A DNA stretch of 64,000 nt, from NCBI RefSeq assembly GCF_033439725.1, contig NW_026944384.1:4092001-4156000 (forward strand), in the 5' to 3' direction. The translations under genes were made by a program, and so were the position numbers. The first letter of the stretch is position 1. Each line of letters opens with the position of its first letter. Shown here one piece after another: positions 47,374 to 60,274 of this stretch. Source of the DNA: Neurospora tetraspora (Eukaryota > Ascomycota > Sordariomycetes > Sordariales > Sordariaceae). The notes beneath the pieces were generated by a model. That model ran no database searches and had not been told where the DNA came from. It saw only the letters and a program-made list of their open reading frames with translations.

Positions 47374-49278
47374 CTATGCATCTTCCTCCTCCTCCTCATC
47401 ACTCTCCTCCCCCTTGCCAGCCCCCGCTCGCCTAGCAACCTTGGGCACCTCAAAGATGGTAGCCCCGTTCCGTCCTTCCTTCATGTACTTCCACCTTCCC
47501 AGCCTCATCTCCTTGCCCGTGGCCACCACGATGCAGATGCCGTCGCGGCCGCGGTCGCCGCGCTCAAAGATGGCAATGTCGTTGATGATACCCCTAATCA
47601 ACCCGCTCTCTTGCTTCTTCTTCTTGTTGTTGTCTTGCGACCCATCCACCGAGGCCTCGTCGTCCGCTTGCTCCTCCCCGCTGCTTGCGGTTGCAGATTC
47701 CTTCTTTTCCTCCTTCGCCTTCTGCTTCGCTTCCTCCTTCTGCTTCTGCGCCTCGGCCTGGTCGAGCTGCTGCAGCGCCGTGCTGGAACCGAGCACGCCG
47801 ACGGGGAGGATCTTCTTCTTGTCCTCGCTCAGGCGCCACACGCGCACGAAGCCGTCCCAGGAGCCCGAGAGGATGACGTCCGAATACGGGATGGTGCGGA
47901 GGGCGGTGATGGCGCGGGGCTGCGGGGTGGGCACGACGCTCTCGTCCGGTTCGGCGTCGGCAGACACCTCGGTCGGCTTGAGCGGCGGGTCGATGCCGTG
48001 CGCGCACGGCTGCGTGAACAGGGCCTTCTTGCGGTTGATGCCCCACAGCGCGAGCGTGCCGGCCGAGTCGCCCGTCACAAACAGCTCGTCGTCGATCATG
48101 GCCACCTGGTCCATGGTGCCGTCGTGGTTCACCTCCTGGTCCCGGTTTTTACGGGATTTCTTCTCCGACACGCCGCCGCGGAACACGAGCTGCGACTCCT
48201 CGGGCACCTTCCAGTAACGGGCGGTCCGGTCGCGCGCGCCGACGGACACGCAGCGCTCGCCGGCCAGGGCGTCGATGTCGGGGATCTCATCTTGGTGGCC
48301 GAACAGCGTCTCGACGTAGGCGAGCTCGTCGAGCGACCAGACTTTTACTGTACGGTCTTTGGAGGCGGAGAATATTTGGTTGGTGCCGCGGCGGAAGGCG
48401 AGCGAGGTGACGGCGTCGCGATGCTGGGTAAAGGCCCGGATGGGCTTGAGGGTCTCGGCGTCGTGAACAACCATTCGCTTGTCGGCGCCGCCGGTGACGA
48501 CGAACTTGCCGTCGGAGGAGGCCTTGACCGTCAGGATGGCCGCGTTTGTGTGGCCCTGGTATGTCTTGTCCTTTGCCTTGGTCGGGTTCGCTCTGTTGAA
48601 GCACACTCTCTCGGGTTTCTTCTTGGGCGGTGCAGGCGGCTTCTTTGGCTTCTTCTTGGTCGTCTGTGGCCACTGGTTCTTGGGTAGGTCTTGTAGCTTC
48701 CACTTGGTGAGGTAGCCGTCTTTTGTGGTGGTGTAGGCGTACGGCGCGCAGACCGAGACTGATGTTACCGTTCCCGAATTCCACCTAAACTGTGTGTGTG
48801 CAGCCCCGTCAAAGTCGAGCTTGGAAGCCAACTGGCGGTAAACCTTGCCCTTGGCCTCGGCCACATCCTCCTGAAGACGCTCGGCCAGCAAATCACGGTC
48901 AATCTGCTCGGCGTCGAAGGCATACTCGTCCTCCAGTTCCACCTCTTGTCGTGCCTTGTCCAGATATCGCTGTGCCAACCTTAACCGCTTCTCGGCCGCC
49001 GTCTCTCCTTCGTGGTCCGACTCCTCCTCTCCTTCCGATCCGTCCTCTCTCTCGATGTGGTGGTCGCCATCGTCGCTGTCAATGTCGCTGCCGGATATCG
49101 ACTCGTCGCGCTCAACGGCTTTCTTGGGGGCGGCGGGGCGTGATTTGGCGGCAGGGGCCTTGGCCGAGGACGATTTGGCAGTCGACTTGCCGGTTGCAAC
49201 TCGCTTCTGGGGGGCTTCGTTGGCAGAGGCACGCTTCCTCTTCTTTTCCCCAGCGGGCGCTGTGAAAAAGGACGACAT
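47374..49278 (-). CDS. RRP9: U3 snoRNP WD-repeat protein Rrp9 (U3-55K)
   Basis: A single exon from ATG 49278 gives 634 aa. The N-terminal ~100 residues are basic then acidic (KKRKRASAN, GSEGEEESDHEGE), a nuclear/nucleolar pattern. A conserved helical section follows with RLRLAQRYLDKARQEVE and AERLQEDVAEAKGKVYRQLA, diagnostic of Rrp9. A WD40 propeller follows, with recognisable blades at TTTKDGYLTKWKL, VTGGADKRMVVHD, FSASKDRTVKVWS, VGARDRTARYWKV and LSGSWDGFVRVWRL. A low-complexity Lys/Glu/Gln insert lies in the last blade region, and the C terminus is acidic. Rrp9 binds the U3 snoRNA B/C motif and is needed for early pre-18S processing. The gene is divergent from the proteasome gene. Confidence 0.92.
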   Translation of the reverse strand: MSSFFTAPAGEKKRKRASANEAPQKRVATGKSTAKSSSAKAPAAKSRPAAPKKAVERDESISGSDIDSDDGDHHIEREDGSEGEEESDHEGETAAEKRLRLAQRYLDKARQEVELEDEYAFDAEQIDRDLLAERLQEDVAEAKGKVYRQLASKLDFDGAAHTQFRWNSGTVTSVSVCAPYAYTTTKDGYLTKWKLQDLPKNQWPQTTKKKPKKPPAPPKKKPERVCFNRANPTKAKDKTYQGHTNAAILTVKASSDGKFVVTGGADKRMVVHDAETLKPIRAFTQHRDAVTSLAFRRGTNQIFSASKDRTVKVWSLDELAYVETLFGHQDEIPDIDALAGERCVSVGARDRTARYWKVPEESQLVFRGGVSEKKSRKNRDQEVNHDGTMDQVAMIDDELFVTGDSAGTLALWGINRKKALFTQPCAHGIDPPLKPTEVSADAEPDESVVPTPQPRAITALRTIPYSDVILSGSWDGFVRVWRLSEDKKKILPVGVLGSSTALQQLDQAEAQKQKEEAKQKAKEEKKESATASSGEEQADDEASVDGSQDNNKKKKQESGLIRGIINDIAIFERGDRGRDGICIVVATGKEMRLGRWKYMKEGRNGATIFEVPKVARRAGAGKGEESDEEEEEDA

Positions 49279-49992
49279 GGTGTTGGCAATTGCGGCCCGG
49301 GCGGTCGGTGCAAATGCACTGGAGTCGTCTGGTGGTAGGGAATGACACTGGAATGTGAATTGGGGTCGCGTTTGGCTTCACTTCAACGCTGCTGCATGGC
49401 TATCAAAGTTGAAATTTTTGGTATGGCCGTTCGCGCCTAGACACACTTCGAAAGGAAAAAAAAAGTTGCCCACCCTGCAAGCTTTCTCTCGGTGGAGTAG
49501 CACGCCGATTCGTCAAGGTCTCCTCCACTGGCTTGGCACAATTGAACAAGTCGGAGAAGGGAATCCCCGTGCCGTGTACTTTACCTTACCGTACCGCTAA
49601 CGAACACTTCAGCCCCGTAACGCCCAATCAGGCTAGCCACTTGTTAGTGGTCGGGGGTCGACGGGCTGGTGCAGGTGAGGAGGCTCTTGCTGTCTCCAAA
49701 TGTCCAGGTCCATCCCAGGTTTCATGACGGAGTGGGGCTGTCCCTCGCTGTCTGTTTGCCTGCCCAGTGGTTGCAGCTTTCAGCCCTTCTGGGAAGATGG
49801 AAGATGGCGGGCACTGAAGGCCTGGCCCGTGCTTGTCAGCTTGCAGGCTGAAGCTCCAGTGCGCGTTCCCCGTCAAGCTCCAACTGCCAGTGTCCCGCCA
49901 TAGGTAACGACGAGAACCGTGAAAGCCAACGCAACTTAAGCTTGCCAAAACAACAACATATCAATCCATCACTCACAAAACAATCAGCCAAA
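49279..49992. other. Divergent promoter region, RRP9 / PRE1
   Basis: A 714-bp spacer between two divergent housekeeping genes. Open frames are featureless. It should contain both promoters, perhaps co-regulated, but no factor site was identified with confidence. Confidence 0.55.
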
Positions 49993-50819
49993 ATGTACGT
50001 CGCATCGGTCGCTTCTTGGGGAGGTAATATCCAAACTGACCAGCATGTAGGGAGGTTTTACTAGGCATCACGGGCAAGGACTTTACCATCATTGCGGCGT
50101 CCAAGGCCGCTATGCGGGGAGCGACCATCCTGAAGGCATCCGACGACAAGACAAGGTCGCTGAACAAGCACACATTGATGGCATTCTCCGGTGAAGCTGG
50201 TGACACAGGTACGGCAGCGATATCGTGATGGTGGCGCATTTGAACACAGCCAAGTTAACCAACTGTCTTTCCCATCAACAGTACAGTTCGCCGAGTACAT
50301 CCAAGCCAACGCCCAGCTCTACTCCATGCGCAACGAGACCGACCTTTCCCCTTCCGCCCTTGCCCACTTTGTCCGCGGTGAGCTTGCGACGAGCTTGCGC
50401 TCTCGGAAACCCTACAACGTGAACCTCCTTCTCGGAGGTGTCGACCCGATCACCCACAAGCCTAGCCTCTACTGGCTGGACTACCTTGCGTCGTTGGCGG
50501 AGGTCCCCTATGCCGCCCATGGCTACGCACAGTATGTTCTCTCGTCCGATATCTATATACAGTTTTTCTTTGTGAGGAGTCATGCACGGAAATACTGACC
50601 GGTCCTTTTTCCTTCAGATACTACTGCCTCTCGATCCTCGACAAGCACCACCACCCAGACATCACCCTCCACCAGGGCATCAAGCTCCTCAACATGTGCA
50701 CCGACGAGCTCAAGAGGAGGTTACCCATAGACTTCAAGGGCATGACGGTCAAGGCGGTAACGAAGGACGGCATCATCGATATCGAGTTCGACGACGACAA
50801 GGTGGTTAAGATGGCTTAA
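49993..50819 (+). CDS. PRE1: 20S proteasome subunit beta4 (Pre1/PSMB2)
   Basis: Four exons (49993-49994, 50051-50208, 50282-50531, 50618-50819) give 203 aa. The initiation codon is split: the first coding exon contributes only AT, and the G comes from the next exon after a 56-nt intron. The protein reads [20 protein letters not shown], then [44 protein letters not shown] and [16 protein letters not shown], matching beta4. This is a non-catalytic beta-ring subunit without a propeptide, consistent with the missing N-terminal Thr. Phase checks hold at all three introns, and the stop is at 50817-50819. Length is as expected for the family. Confidence 0.93.
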
Positions 50820-53629
50820 TTTGCGGGGATGCTTGCTTGCTTGCTTGCGGCTTGGGAAGCCTTGCGGGGGGAAGGACGACTCTGTATAATAATACCCATA
50901 CGACGGAAATGCATGAGTCCAGGCGGCTTCCACCAACGGGAGACCCCTGGCAAATTTTATGATCATACAGAGAAAGAGGGAGGAACAAGGCTGTCATGTT
51001 GGAGGTGTGAAGTCCGAGAGTCAGTCTCTGCGGCTCCCGGTTTCAGGGTGTCGTGTGGAGTGCGCCTGGGCCGATCATACACCCTGTCACACCATTGCGA
51101 TATGTCAGGGTTGTTTCTCTCGATCTTTTTCTCGAACACTTTTCTAGCCGGTTAGGTATCGTTGCCGCAGTTGAGGATAAGGAACCTGTCTAACGTGTTC
51201 TAGTAATCATGGCGGGGTGATATATTATACCTGTCGGTGATGGATCTCGTCCGGCAAATGGTTTTGCTGGGGACTGGGGCTCGAGGAGCAACACAAATCA
51301 GTCCTGTGTACCTTTCTGAAACCGACAAGCTATAACAAAATCATGACTACCGGTACCCGTTGAAACCTTGAGACAACCATAAAAGACATTTCACATTGTC
51401 AGAGGACTGTCAAACAGCCAGGTGAGGAGAGCTCGAGCCAGCAAATGGCCGATTCTCATCCATATGTTGAGTCAGCATCATCCAAACCGCTCGCAGAGAA
51501 AACAGCGCTGAGTGCATGCAGTACGAGCAATGTACATATGATGGTTGGCTGACATGATGAGGCCCATTAACAGTGAAAGCGGTGAGCGCTACAAGCGTGA
51601 TGGTTGGTGAATGGTGATACGGAATTCGGGATGCCTTTCTGCAAAACTTCAATTCCAAGATACATAACTGTGTCTCTGCATACCTACCTATGTACCTGTC
51701 AACAACGCGAAGAGCATCAGCGGCCCGGTATGTATGTGAGTTGTTGCAACTGTCATCCGAGTGTCTGTTACCGAGGGACATTTGCAAATGCCAGATAGAA
51801 GGAGTGGTGCAGAATGAGCCGGATATCATTCATGAGACCGAGCAACACCGGTTGAACGCGGGATAGAAGAAACGACAAGAGGCAAAAGGCCAAACCGCCC
51901 CTTATCATCTGGACAACGACGAAGGAAGTGCCATTTGCCTTTTGCCTGCCAAAGGGTCAAAGCCAATGGCTTGTTTCCATGTCGTTCCTGGTGACTGAGA
52001 CTGCCCTTCTGTGCCTGCCACTCAGCATGTTGAGGTTTGGGGGCTTGCATGGTCAATCGCAGTTGGTCCAGTGGCCAGCCAAAAAAAGGATGTGTTTGTG
52101 CGTAGCAAAAATTGAAACAAGTCAAGCAAAGATCTTTCCAAACGAAACGTTCGAGATCTAACAGAAGAGGGAAGATGGCAATGATGTTATCATTTTGTTG
52201 CCACCCGAATTGCCTAGCAAGGCCTAGCAAGGGAAAGGCGTGAACGTTCCGCTTGTTGCCCTGCCTGCCTCTGCTGCCCTGCAATCGCCAATCGCCATGA
52301 CCCAACATGGTCAAAAGTCTGTAGAGGTACTGGTACAAAGACCCTTTTTTTGCCATCAAGATATGACAAGCCCTGGAGGAGACGAGCGGATGAACTTTCA
52401 GGGTCCCGGTCCCAGTTGCTCACAAGAGTTTGCAGTAACCTTTACCCAGATCCGTACCCAAATGGCAATATCCTTGGGGGTAGGTATCTGGCATCTTGAC
52501 ACTTCTCCACGCTGCCCACGTAGGAAGGTGGGATTTGCTGTGCTGGCAAAAAAGCTGGGCAAAGACGGGCAACTTGGCAAACGAGCGCTGGATCAGACAA
52601 AAAGAAAGGAAACTGAAGGCGAGTGAGCGGATGAAAGAAAGAAAGGGGACGGACCTTCCCTCTCGTTTGTGTTCGGTTGAAGTTGGAAGTCGGAACGGCA
52701 ACTGTCTTCGCTGCCTCTCCCCGCCATCCGCAGTACATTGCGCTCCCCTCGCTTCCGTCATCTTCCTACCTTAGGTCAGGGGTCCAGTTCCAAGTCCTCC
52801 CTCTCTGTAGCCCGTAGACACTTGAAATGAGTAGAGGTAACCACCGTGTCAGCAAAGTCCGTAGAGTCCGATAGCATCTTGGAGAGAAAAGCATTTGGAA
52901 GCTGACAAAACCACCCATCAATGAGCGGCGACGGCGTGCAGAACGAGAAAACTGCAGGTAGAGGTACCTCTACTTCCGTCCGGGTGTTTCTGGGATGAGA
53001 TAGGCGGGCAAGGGTGTCGCCGCCAGCGTGCCACAGAGCAGAGGAGGCTTCGGCGAGCGGGCAAAAGCCTTGGACACCTCACAAGAGTGGACCCTTCCTA
53101 CCACAGTGGGTGGGCAGGCCACCTTCCATCTAACCAGTTAGAACTGCAGGCAGTGAGCAGCCCGTTTCTAGCAGTGGAGTCACAGGTCCCAAAACACTTG
53201 GGGTTTTTCTCCAGGTCGCTCCCGTTAAAAAACTTCTTTTCCCTTTTCTCTTCCACCACACCCAACAGGATTTCTTAATCCATCCCCCCTTCGTATCCGC
53301 ATCGCATTTCCCTTACCACTCTTTGTCGTTCCTTTTTCCTTTTGAAGATCTGTTTTTTCTTCGAAAAGGATTCTAGGAGACATTCTCCCAGACTTAATAC
53401 TTGCGATACACGTTGAGAAAAGAGCGAGCATTCGGTTTGTTCGGTTTTTGCCTTCTTTTCTCGTCGATTCATTCTCGTCGGTTCTCCTTTTGAACATTCG
53501 TTCTTTTCGGGAGCCTTTCGAAAAAGCAACAGCTTCGTCAAGTCGACTCCATTCCAGCAGTCCAACGACAAAACAACTCTCACTCCTTCACCGCGATTTT
53601 ATCCGAGAAGAAAACCAACCATCGCAATC
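50820..53629. other. Gene-free 2.8-kb region upstream of DED1
   Basis: This is the largest spacer in the window. Frames up to 177 codons occur on the minus strand (51826-52359), but none has domain features or clean starts. The last 400 bases before the helicase ATG are strongly pyrimidine-rich with many TTTTC/TTCTTT tracts, fitting a long 5' leader. A non-coding RNA here cannot be excluded. Confidence 0.5.
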
Positions 53630-55799
<2,170 letters not shown>

Positions 55800-57231
55800 A
55801 TTTTCTTCAACCACCTTTTCCTGCAGCCACACCATGCTGCGGACATGGCCTACGGCCTGATCGGATATTATTCGACGTTTTTTTCGGTTTCTTATCATAC
55901 TCTTTTCGATTTCTGATTTTTCTTCGGCATTTCTTATCGCGGCGAGACATGGCCTTTCCTCCCACACCGGGTTTGGGAGGAGCAGGCTTCTAAGGCTTAC
56001 ACTCGGGCTTTCACGATAGACATCCTCGCCTTGTTTTGTTCATTCCGAGAACTCCCGACAACAACTTGATACCCTTAGATCGCGAAAGCTTGGGCCTTCT
56101 ACAAGAGAAGAGCTGCGAGATGGTGCGATTTTGCATCAATTGCAGCCCACGGTTGACACGATTTAGAACGAACTAGATCTCTACGTCAGCCTTCACGATG
56201 TCATGTTTCTACTCTTGCCGTTCAGAGAGAGCCTTTTGCTTTCACATAGATGAATGGGTCATGACGCGCCGCCAACTTTTTCATGTTTTCTCTTTTTTTC
56301 TCTGGACATTACACATCATACATAGACAAAAGCGGATTACTCGGTTCCTCTGGTCGCGGTCGACCTACGACACCGCGTCTGGGCAGTCTCTCCCAAGGAT
56401 TTCTTTTCTTCGATGGGGTTGCTTTTTTCAGAGAGACCCTGTCTCATAGACCGGTAATTGTTTTTCGGCAGATGAGGAATGAAAGGGATGCGGGAGGAAA
56501 AGAACGCGCGCGTTTACGACGGTTAGCAGGAAGCATGATACCCTTTTTTCGACATACGCATGGTCTTTTCTTAGAGACTGGGAAGAAGGGGAAAAGTGCG
56601 TCCTTCTTGGGTTCTTATTTGGGATTGAACGGGCACGGGGCAAAAGCCAAAAAGGGCGTCTGCGAATGGGCTAATCAAAAAGGAGAGCGTTAAACGGGCA
56701 GAGGCTGGGGAAGGGGAGGTGTTCTTTTGCACAAGATTTGTTTTTCCCCTAGAACTTGGTTTGGGATTTGGGCTTGGTTTATATGGTTGAACCAAGATCG
56801 AAACTCGGGCATTTGGGAAAAGTTCCCCGGACATGGCGGCTGCTTGTTTTTGTCTCCTTGGCATCCGTGGCGCGCGAGACGGAATTGTCTGAACTGAGGA
56901 ATCCAATCAAAAACATTTCAACCTTGTTATAACTTTGGTGTCTTTTGTGCTTTGGTGACAGGTAAAGTGATGTTATGTTGTGTGCTGAAACGTAGCAGGT
57001 CTTCTCGGTAATTGAGTATCATGAGAACTTGACATAATCAGTAAGTGATATCTAATGTGGTGAGCATTCCATGACTTTGGATATATTAGCCTATGACGTG
57101 TAGGCTTCCAGTCAAACACATGTGGTGATAGCCCTGCCCGGTGTAAGGACTCAAGTCTAGTCTTATGTGTGTTCCCTTCGTATCGATCCAAAACCTTGTA
57201 TGTTATCATGACATATGGTCGTGAACAATGA
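55800..57231. other. Convergent 3' region, DED1 / ORC2
   Basis: This 1.4-kb spacer carries the 3' flanks of two convergent genes. T-rich 3' UTR-like sequence follows the helicase. Short frames are unsupported, and no RNA gene was recognised. Confidence 0.55.
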
Positions 57232-59143
57232 CTACGACATCAACTCCTCCAGGATGGACTCAAGCTCCTCTTTCCTAAAAGGTAAGCTCAAATATTCCGT
57301 CCCTATCGAGTCCTTATGACTCGTAATGATTTGATGATCGTGGAATCTGTGATGCCAAATCAGTTAGCTTTTTTGTCCCTCTCCAAAGGAATCCCATCAA
57401 ATAAATCACAGCAGAGGGAGGAAGAAGAACAACATACTCCTTTAGCAGCGTCCTAAATGCCATCTCCGAACTGCAAATAAACTCCTCCACGGCCTTGTTA
57501 TAAAGCATCCTATACTCTACCCCCGGCCCTTCTCCTCCACCCCCACCAACAAACTCCCCTCCACCACCACTCTGCCCATCCTCAAAAGCAACCAAAACCT
57601 CCCCCACAATCAACCCAAACAACTTCCTCGCGTTCTCGGGTAAACTCCGCAACACAAACGCCACTCCCTCTTTGCCTCCCGCTCTCTTGCCCATTCGGCC
57701 GAGGAGTTCGTGCACCTCGTCCACGACGTCCAGTTCTTTGCTGTGGGGAGCAAACGTGGTGCAATCGTGAAATGCAAAGTTGAACGAGGAGCGTAAGCTG
57801 GAGTCCCAGAGCAGACGGAAGTCGGGGGTGTCGACGGTGCAGGCGAGAGAGATGGATGGGTGAGAAGATAAGTGGGCGAGGAGGGATTGTGTTTGGGGTT
57901 TGCGAAGGGTGGGACAGAGGGGGGAGTCGAGGGAGGTTAGGAGGAGGGTTATTTTTGTTTTTGGGGCTGATGATGACAAGAGGGTGAAGAGGTTCTGGAT
58001 CATGGCGAGCGGGTTACCCGAGGGTAGGCGGAAGGTGGGGTCGATGGCGGCCGAGATGGTGGTGAGGATCTCGCGGATGGTGAGGGTGCGGATGTGGCCG
58101 TTTATCATGATTATTTTATTGTTTTTTGTGTTGGTTTCTGAAGAAGAGGAGGAGGAGGAGAAGAGGTACTCGGCGAATTGGTGGAGGAGTCGACGCTTGG
58201 ATCCGTAGCCGTAGAGGCAGACGCTGAAGCCTTGGGAGAGCTCAAAGGCCCATTGGGGGAAGGAGGCGGCGTGGTGCGACTGGAGGGCTTGGATCTGTTC
58301 TTCGTGCGGGTCTTTCTGGGCGTCTTCGCGGAGGAGGGAGAAGTACTCTTCGTGTGTGAGAAGGTCGAGGGAGGAGAGCGTGTTGTTGGAGGTCTTGTTC
58401 GATCCGGGCTTGTTCTGGTAGAAGTACTGCTCGTGGGGGGGAAGGTCTCGTGGTGGTGTGGGTGATTTCTTTCGTCGTGTTGTTGAGCCAGGGGTTCTGC
58501 CTCCTCGTCCTCTCCCCCTCCCTGTTTTGGATGGAGTGGTTGCTGCTAACTCGGCCTCTTGGTCGGCGAGGTTTTCTTGTTGGGCGTTTTCGTCTTCTTC
58601 TTCATCGCTCGACTCGTAGATCTCTCGTGCGATTTGTTGCTCCTCGTCCTCGTCGTCGCTCACAGCGCCCTCCAGCACCCGATCGATTAGAGCCCTGGCA
58701 CTCTTCCGCCTAGCCGATCGGTCGGCGATTCCTCGCCTGCTGGGTGTGTCGACGCCATTAAGTCCTCGAAGTTTGACCGGTGTCTCGTCGACCTGTTTCT
58801 TTCGCAGGGCAGATGGCGTGCTCGGCTTGCCACTTGGTGTTCCTCCTGTTGCGGCCTTCGGTGGTCGCCCTATCCTTTTCTTGCTAGGTGTCTGCTCGGT
58901 GGGTGACTCGGGCTCTTCTGGCACGGGGACTAGGTCGCGCTGGAGGAAATCGACATGTTTCCGTGGGGTAGCGTTTCGTTTCGAAGGTGTGCCTCCATCC
59001 TGTGATTGTCGCCGTTGACGCTTTGCGGAGGGAATTGCATCATCCTCATCTGGAACTTCGTAGGGGTCGGCAGGGAGTGGCCGCTTCCGAGAAGGACGTT
59101 CGACTAATTCGTGTTGGTCTGTTGATTTCCGACGAGGAGGCAT
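57232..59143 (-). CDS. ORC2: Origin recognition complex subunit 2
   Basis: Two exons (59143-57438, 57346-57232) across a 91-nt intron give 606 aa. The N-terminal ~230 residues are basic, disordered and contain AT-hook-like GRPPK and GRGRGRGG with many TPS/SP sites, as in other Orc2 N termini that are CDK targets. The conserved Orc2 domain starts near LLTHEEYFSLLRED and continues through QGFSVCLYGYGSKR, a degenerate AAA+ P-loop-like segment, and FRLPSGNPLAMIQNLF. It closes with EFICSSEMAFRTLLKEF and HDHQIITSHKDSIGTEY. The short last exon supplies the C-terminal winged-helix end. Orc2 is part of the hexameric complex that marks replication origins. The second exon is fixed by phase and homology. 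It is divergent from GEP4, 352 bp apart. Confidence 0.92.
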
Positions 59144-59495
59144 ATCTTCTGTGTTATTGGCTCTGGTTTTCGTTGTTCAGGTTGTACTATGGCATGTTTG
59201 TACCTCTACCTGAGTCTCGGGAAACTTTCTTCCAGGTTGTGAAGTCAAGACGCGCTCGCTAAATTGAGACGCGTTAAGCTGTACGCCCGGGATGACGCTA
59301 GGAGACGGCAGGTACCTGCTAGGACGTACCTGCGGGTAGTTCCATTCAGGGTTCGCTGACAGGAGCGACCCAAGCCCCTGTCAACTGCTGCTTAGCGTAC
59401 GGCAGGGTTATAGGTGGGCATTACCTGGCTTCCTTGCATCAACAACCTCTTATCACTTCAACCAAACAAACTCTAAGAGGACTAACACAGCCAAC
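59144..59495. other. Compact divergent promoter, ORC2 / GEP4
   Basis: Only 352 bp separate two divergent start codons, so the promoters must overlap. Nothing else was recognised; the right side is A-rich just before the GEP4 ATG. Confidence 0.6.
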
Positions 59496-60274
59496 ATGTC
59501 AAAACTCAATCTCAACTTGTCTGCCTCATTAAACATTTTCAAGCTTATTGCTAAGCCTTCATTATGTCTGCCCCACGCGACAGTCCCAACGTTTAATGAC
59601 CTGCCCATCCCTCTTAACAAGGCTTTCTCCGGCAATGGCGATAAGAAGGTCGACATAAAAGCTGTCGTGCTCGACAAGGATGACTGCTTTGCCTATCCTG
59701 ATCATAATGAAGTGTATGAAGATTACAAGGTTGGCTGTTTTCTCGTTCAATTCCATTCAGGAACACCTTGACTAATCCAGCCAAGGAACGCATGGAGGCT
59801 CTACGGGCAGCATACCCGGGACGCCGTCTTCTAATCGTCTCCAACACTGCCGGAGCCCAAAGCTGGGACAAGGACGGCAAGATGGCATCCGCTGTTGAAA
59901 AGGCTACCGGCATCACCGTCCTCCCCCATGGTGTGAAGAAGCCAGGCTGCGGAGACGAGATCATGTCCTACTTCCGTGCTCACCCGGAAACCGGCGTCAC
60001 AAGTCCTCACCAGATCGCTGTTGTGGGAGACCGTCTGGCCACCGACATGATGCTTGCCAATATGATGGGAAGCTATGGCATTTGGGTGAAGGATGGAGTT
60101 GTCCCCCACCAGCAGAAGAGCATCGTGAGTAGCAGCCTGCAACATAGCTGCGCGATAAGTTGACGTTTTGTGCTGACTGGTACGTGACAGTGGTCGAGAG
60201 TTGAGAGAAGTGTTGCGCCCTTCCTCGTATCCCGTGGTTATGCTGCTCCTGAGCCAGTGAGCCCCTTTGAGTAA
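59496..60274 (+). CDS. GEP4: Phosphatidylglycerophosphatase Gep4 (mitochondrial PGP phosphatase)
   Basis: Three exons (59496-59729, 59786-60124, 60191-60274) give 218 aa. The HAD-type active site is VVLDKDDCFA (the family's DxDx motif), followed by RRLLIVSNTAG, GVKKPGCGDEIMSYF and the third motif VVGDRLATDMMLANMMG. This is the Gep4 pattern. Gep4 dephosphorylates phosphatidylglycerol phosphate on the matrix side of the inner membrane in cardiolipin synthesis. The N-terminal stretch can act as a mitochondrial signal or membrane anchor. Intron 1 must use the AAG acceptor at 59785; two earlier AG sites (59760, 59780) cause premature stops. Length agrees with the family. Confidence 0.9.

Noticed and set aside
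47161-48687. 508-codon plus-strand frame opposite RRP9
   Set aside because: It mirrors the WD-repeat gene. The composition (Leu/Val/Arg/Gly) is that of an antisense shadow, and it runs into a CTT microsatellite.
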